From: CAYPZL01 sp964415045
Lineage (GTDB): Bacteria; Planctomycetota; Phycisphaerae; Sedimentisphaerales; Anaerobacaceae
DNA length: 14,839 bases
NCBI GenBank assembly: GCA_964415045.1
Contig: CAYPZL010000144.1
Span: 1-14,839 of the forward strand
Direction: 5' to 3'
The translations under genes were made by a program, and so were the position numbers. The stretch's first letter is position 1. The number at the start of each line of letters is the position of its first letter. Of the stretch, positions 11,642 through 14,839 are shown piece after piece. A model generated the notes under the pieces. The model ran no database searches and was not told where the DNA came from. It saw only the letters and a program-made list of their open reading frames with translations.

Positions 11642-12531
11642 TGAAGGAACTGATTGTCATCAGTGGCAAAGGGGGAACGGGCAAGACCAGCCTTACGGCG
11701 GCATTTGCGGCCTTGGCACACGAGGCCGTCCTGGCGGATTGCGATGTGGATGCCGCGGACCTACACCTCGTGTTGGAACCGAGCGTGCGACAAGTGTCGG
11801 ATTTTTCCGGCGGCAAGCAAGCGGCCATCGACGCCCAGAAGTGCATCGGGTGCGGCCGCTGTGAGGATATGTGCCGGTTCGACGCCATCCGGCACAACGG
11901 ACCAGGCAATACCATCGCCGTCAAAACCTATACCGTCGATCCGGTCTCTTGCGAAGGATGCAAGGTCTGCGTCGAATTCTGTCCCGTCCAGGCCATCGCA
12001 TTCAACAACGCGATCAACAGTCAGTGGTTTATCTCGGATACGCGATTCGGACCGATGGTTCATGCGAAACTGGGCATTGCCGAGGAGAACAGCGGCAAAC
12101 TGGTGACGCTGATTCGCCAGAAGGCCAAAGAGCTGGCGACCGAACGGCAAGCCAACCTGCTCATTGCCGACGGGTCGCCGGGGATCGGGTGTCCGGTCAT
12201 CGCCTCGATCACCGGAGCAGACCTCGTCCTGATCGTGACCGAGCCGACCTTGTCGGGCCGGCACGACCTCGAACGCGTCGCCGATTTGACGGCCAGTTTT
12301 GGCATCCGGACATTGCTGTGTATCAACAAGGCCGATATCAATCCAGAAATCACGGCCCAGATAGAGGAAGAGGCGCGCCAGCGGGGCATAACGGCGGTTG
12401 GCGAGATCCCCTACGACGACGCCTTCACCAAGGCCCAGATCATGAAGGCAACGGTTCCTGAATTCACCGGCGGCGAAATTACCGAACTAATCAAGGCCCT
12501 CTGGCGGCAGGTTACCTATGCCCTCGGGTAA
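11641..12531 (+). CDS. MinD-superfamily P-loop ATPase with inserted 2[4Fe-4S] ferredoxin domain (2)
   Basis: A 296-residue paralogue of the ATPase at 9644. Walker A is SGKGGTGKTS (8-17), DCDVDAADLHLVL is at 33-45, and the switch motif is IADGSPGIGCPV (175-186), with Ser where MinD1 has Pro. The ferredoxin insert has Cys68/71/74/78 and Cys104/107/110/114 (Pro follows the last). Between insert and switch lies a long stretch about the cognate ligand region (NNAINSQWFISDTRFGPMVHAKLGIAEENSGKLV), conserved in MinD-type partners of NifX/ORP proteins. Two divergent copies, as in Desulfovibrio, suggest that they act as a heterodimer (inference). The OsmC gene overlaps its start by one base, and the methyltransferase overlaps its end by 14. 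Confidence 0.94.
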   Translation: MKELIVISGKGGTGKTSLTAAFAALAHEAVLADCDVDAADLHLVLEPSVRQVSDFSGGKQAAIDAQKCIGCGRCEDMCRFDAIRHNGPGNTIAVKTYTVDPVSCEGCKVCVEFCPVQAIAFNNAINSQWFISDTRFGPMVHAKLGIAEENSGKLVTLIRQKAKELATERQANLLIADGSPGIGCPVIASITGADLVLIVTEPTLSGRHDLERVADLTASFGIRTLLCINKADINPEITAQIEEEARQRGITAVGEIPYDDAFTKAQIMKATVPEFTGGEITELIKALWRQVTYALG

Positions 12532-13234
12532 GGATGGGACGCTTGTGAACGAAGGCACGACAGTTCGTTTTGACTTTGGCAAGATTGCGTCTCGCTACGA
12601 CACGTGGTATCAGACGCCGCGCGGCACCATGTACGATCGTCTGGAAAAGAGAGCCATCGACAGCTTACTGCCGGCCGCTTCCGACGGCGGTAAGCTCCTG
12701 GAGATCGGCTGTGGTACCGGACACTTCAGCGAGCACTTCGCCAGCAAAGGATTTGAAGTAACCGGGGTGGATATCTCAGAACCCATGGTTGCCGTGGCGC
12801 GGCAGCAGAACATCAGGAGCGGTGAATTTCACGTGGGCGATGCGGAACGTCTGCCATTTACGGACGGGACCTTCGATGTGGTGGCGGCCATTACCGTGTT
12901 GGAGTTTGTATGCGATCCGGTCAGTGTGGTTTCGGAAATGGTTCGCTGCGTGAAACAACCCGGCGGCGCGCTGATACTCGGAGTATTGAACCGCTTGTCC
13001 ACCTATAACCAAACCAGAAAGCACAGAGTGGGCAGTATGTACGCTTCAGCGAATCTGTTTTCTCCGAACGATTTGATGGACCTGCTCAGGCCGTCTGGCG
13101 CTCTGACGATCCGGGTGGCCGGATTTGTGCCCCGAAGGTATGCGTTCATTTGGTTGTCACCGTTGTTTGAATGGATAGGACGACTGACGGGCAGCCAACA
13201 CGGCGCCTTTGTTGCCGCCAAGGTGAAGTTATGA
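12518..13234 (+). CDS. Class I SAM-dependent methyltransferase (copy 2)
   Basis: A 238-residue methyltransferase. Motif I is LLEIGCGTGHFSEHFA (60-75), the strand-2 acidic residue is in VTGVDISEPMVAVAR (81-95), motif II is in GDAERLPFTDGTFDVVAA (107-124), and the post-motif region is VKQPGGALILGVLNR (145-159). A small C-terminal cap contains RVGSMYASANLFSPNDLMDLL and an aromatic segment RRYAFIWLSPLFEWIGRL, which might touch a membrane or lipid. ATG 12518 overlaps the ATPase gene by 14 nt. A GTG at 12545 with AAGGA at 12530-12534 is the alternative, giving 229 residues. It ends in an ATGA overlap with the next gene. Acceptor unknown. Confidence 0.88.
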   Translation: MPSGKDGTLVNEGTTVRFDFGKIASRYDTWYQTPRGTMYDRLEKRAIDSLLPAASDGGKLLEIGCGTGHFSEHFASKGFEVTGVDISEPMVAVARQQNIRSGEFHVGDAERLPFTDGTFDVVAAITVLEFVCDPVSVVSEMVRCVKQPGGALILGVLNRLSTYNQTRKHRVGSMYASANLFSPNDLMDLLRPSGALTIRVAGFVPRRYAFIWLSPLFEWIGRLTGSQHGAFVAAKVKL

Positions 13235-13509
13235 GAGTACAGGCCGAAGTGAGCCTTTATCCATTGAGAACCAGGAAACTCTCGGGGCCCGTCGTCGTGT
13301 TCTGCGAAGTGTTGCAGTCGCACGGGTTAGAGGTTCAGACCCGATCCATGAGCACCTTTGCTGCCGGTGAATCCAGCGATCTGTTCGAAGCGCTAAGAGA
13401 AGGCTTTGAGCGGCTGGCTCAAGAAAATGAACTTGTGATGGATGTCAAGATCTCCAATGCGTGTCCCAACAGGGTAGAACAACACGTTGAAATCGAAAGG
13501 GTGGATTGA
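13231..13509 (+). CDS. MTH1187/YkoF-like thiamine-binding family protein
   Basis: A 92-residue protein: VQAEVSLYPLRTRKLSGPVVVF, then HGLEVQTRSMSTFAAGES, LFEALREGFERLAQENELVMDVKISNAC. It fits the Thiamine_BP (formerly DUF77) family, small ferredoxin-like folds that form tetramers; YkoF binds hydroxymethylpyrimidine/thiamine and others are uncharacterised. ATGA overlap with the methyltransferase makes the start firm. The following mrp start lies 2 bp after its stop. What it does in this operon is unclear; a thiamine sensor or an unrelated ligand are both possible. Confidence 0.82.
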   Translation: MRVQAEVSLYPLRTRKLSGPVVVFCEVLQSHGLEVQTRSMSTFAAGESSDLFEALREGFERLAQENELVMDVKISNACPNRVEQHVEIERVD

Positions 13510-13511
13510 GT

Positions 13512-14396
13512 ATGGCCGGCAGCACGGTTTCAAGTCAGCAGAACGAGGAATACCAGAAACAGATGCGGATTGAACAGGCCCAAATCCGGCAACGGATGGC
13601 GCGGATCAAGTGCAAGATTCTGATCCTTTCCGGTAAAGGTGGGGTGGGCAAGAGCACCGTCGCCGTCAATCTCGCTATCTCCCTGTCCCTGGCGGGTAAG
13701 CGGACCGGATTGCTGGACATCGACATCCACGGGCCCAGCGTCCCTAAGATCCTGAACCTGGAAGGCAAAACGGTGGGCGGCATGCCCGATGCCATTGTGC
13801 CGGTGGAACTGGGCGCGCATCTCAAGGTCATGTCCATCGGGTTCCTCCTGTCGTCGGCGACCGACGCTGTGATGTGGCGTGGCCCGCGAAAGTACCACAT
13901 GATCAAACAGTTCCTCAAGGATGTGGCCTGGGGTGAACTGGACTTTTTGATTATCGATTCGCCGCCGGGTACAGGTGATGAACCGTTGGCCATCATCCAG
14001 CTCCTGGAGAAAGCCGACGGCGCCGTCGTGGTGACTACGCCGCAAGAGGTGGCTCTGTCGGACGTCCGCCGAGGGATCACCTTCTGTCGGAGTCTGAATC
14101 TACCCGTGCTGGGCGTAGTGGAGAACATGAGCGGATTCGTCTGTCCGAAATGCGGCCAGCGCACCAACATCTTTAAGTCGGGCGGTGGCGAGAGCATGGC
14201 CACGGCCATGAACGTGCCATTTCTGGGGAAGATCCCGATCGATCCACAGATCGTCGAAGCCTGCGATTCCGGGCAACCTTACGTGGACAAATATCGGCAA
14301 AGCCAGGCTGCCCAAGCCTTCAGCGAGGCGGTGACGCGGCTGGTTGGAGCCCATAGGAGATCTGTGACGACAACAGGTCAGAAAGGAGACCAATAG
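13512..14396 (+). CDS. mrp: Mrp/NBP35-type ATPase, Fe-S cluster carrier
   Basis: A 294-residue P-loop ATPase of the Mrp/ApbC/NBP35 group. It has a helical lead with Gln/Glu repeats (EEYQKQMRIEQAQIRQRM), deviant Walker A LSGKGGVGKSTV (39-50), LLDIDIHGPSVPKIL (67-81), MWRGPRK (121-127), switch IIDSPPGTGDEPLA (147-160), TPQEVALSDVRR (176-187) and VENMSGFVCPKCG (203-215), whose CPKC binds the bridging cluster in dimers. It loads and transfers [4Fe-4S] clusters. In Desulfovibrio the equivalent is fused to ORP (MrpORP); here the ORP-like protein is a separate gene one base downstream. ATG 13512 with AGGGTGG upstream is preferred over a TTG at 13506. Confidence 0.95.
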   Translation: MAGSTVSSQQNEEYQKQMRIEQAQIRQRMARIKCKILILSGKGGVGKSTVAVNLAISLSLAGKRTGLLDIDIHGPSVPKILNLEGKTVGGMPDAIVPVELGAHLKVMSIGFLLSSATDAVMWRGPRKYHMIKQFLKDVAWGELDFLIIDSPPGTGDEPLAIIQLLEKADGAVVVTTPQEVALSDVRRGITFCRSLNLPVLGVVENMSGFVCPKCGQRTNIFKSGGGESMATAMNVPFLGKIPIDPQIVEACDSGQPYVDKYRQSQAAQAFSEAVTRLVGAHRRSVTTTGQKGDQ

Positions 14397-14397
14397 C

Positions 14398-14736
14398 ATG
14401 CGCATAGCGATCCCTCTGGTACAAGGTCAATTGAGCCTTCACTTCGGGCACTGTGATGAATTTGCGATCGTGGACGTGAATGCCGAAGAGCAACGCGTTT
14501 CCGGAATACACACGATGGCGGCGCCGTCGCACGCGCCCGGCGTTCTGCCCCAGTGGCTCGGGCAACAGAACGTCAACGTGGTCATCGCCGGTGGGATGGG
14601 CAGCCGGGCCCAAATGCTCTTTGCCCAGAACGGAATCGACGTGGTGATTGGTGCCACCGCCGGCGGTCCGGAAGCGATCGCCACCGCCTACTTAGGCGGT
14701 TCGCTCCAGACAGGAGCCAACATCTGCGATCATTAG
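14398..14736 (+). CDS. ORP/NifX-like protein (D), partner of Mrp
   Basis: A 112-residue protein: MRIAIPLVQGQLSLHFGHCDEFAIVDVN with the HFGHCxxF motif typical of ORP and NifX-like cofactor proteins (Cys19), then GVLPQWLGQQNVNVVIAGGMGSRAQMLFAQNGIDVVIGATAG. Its stop is at 14736, and AAGGAG at 14382-14387 sets the ATG. The one-base gap from mrp indicates co-translation, and the order mrp-ORP matches the domain order in the fused MrpORP of Desulfovibrio. Orange protein binds a mixed Mo-Cu sulfide cluster; whether this one does cannot be seen. The C-terminus (GGSLQTGANICDH) contains one Cys and one His. Confidence 0.92.
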   Translation: MRIAIPLVQGQLSLHFGHCDEFAIVDVNAEEQRVSGIHTMAAPSHAPGVLPQWLGQQNVNVVIAGGMGSRAQMLFAQNGIDVVIGATAGGPEAIATAYLGGSLQTGANICDH

Positions 14737-14839
14737 GCGCGACCTGATACCGCCTGCAACGGATCGGAAACTGAGGATAAGTAATATCTCAAGTTGACTG
14801 ACTTTTTCGATTGGTCTGGGGCGTGGGGAACAGGATTGA
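14737..14839. other. Non-coding right edge
   Basis: I see no gene in these 103 bases. No strong terminator hairpin with a T-run follows the ORP gene, so the transcript may continue out of the window. The sequence turns noticeably more AT-rich from about 14775. Confidence 0.4.

Overview
The window is a GC-rich, single-strand gene cluster. All 25 supported genes run on the plus strand, tightly packed and often overlapping. It is dominated by iron-sulfur, zinc-ribbon and NifX-type proteins. The gene set matches an expanded version of the 'orange protein' (ORP) locus known from Desulfovibrio. It has a sigma-54 activator with a cysteine-bearing PAS domain (like OrpR), two MinD-type ATPases with inserted ferredoxin domains, an Mrp/NBP35 ATPase, and four ORP/NifX-like proteins. 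ORP genes are known as anaerobe-specific, so I infer a strictly anaerobic bacterium. The phylum cannot be settled from this sequence; Desulfobacterota, Planctomycetota or a similar anaerobic lineage would all fit.

Layout. 3-743 is the 3' end of a pyridine nucleotide-disulfide oxidoreductase with a C-terminal rhodanese domain. 826-1941 holds an OsmC protein and a SAM methyltransferase. 2108-3439 is the sigma-54 activator. The 241-bp gap 3440-3680 carries a perfect-looking -24/-12 promoter (3636-3651) and a candidate activator site. From this promoter a long co-directional array can be read to the end: two NifX/ORP-like proteins, a DUF89 phosphatase, a set of Gly-rich DUF5320 and small zinc-ribbon proteins (5475-6890), an FmdB-like protein, a NifX-(GGGRGM)6-coiled-coil-2[4Fe-4S] fusion, a 57-residue ferredoxin, panD, an extended peptide deformylase, MinD-Fd ATPase 1, a mini J-domain protein, a second FmdB-like protein, a second OsmC, MinD-Fd ATPase 2, a second methyltransferase, a thiamine-binding-like protein, Mrp, and a final ORP-like protein.

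How they may work together (inference). The activator senses redox state or Fe-S status through its PAS cysteines and switches on the array through sigma-54. The P-loop ATPases and NifX/ORP proteins would load or carry a metal-sulfur cofactor. The rhodanese-bearing reductase and the OsmC proteins would handle sulfane sulfur or thiol stress. The small zinc-ribbon, DUF5320 and J-domain proteins look like accessory or assembly factors. The most notable items are the NifX-DUF5320-like-ferredoxin fusion, a pair of inverted TTGC/GCAAC half-sites with identical 43-nt spacing in front of both the regulator and the sigma-54 promoter, a nested gene start with a 15-nt anti-Shine-Dalgarno match inside a DUF5320 reading frame, and panD and def embedded in a translationally coupled redox operon.
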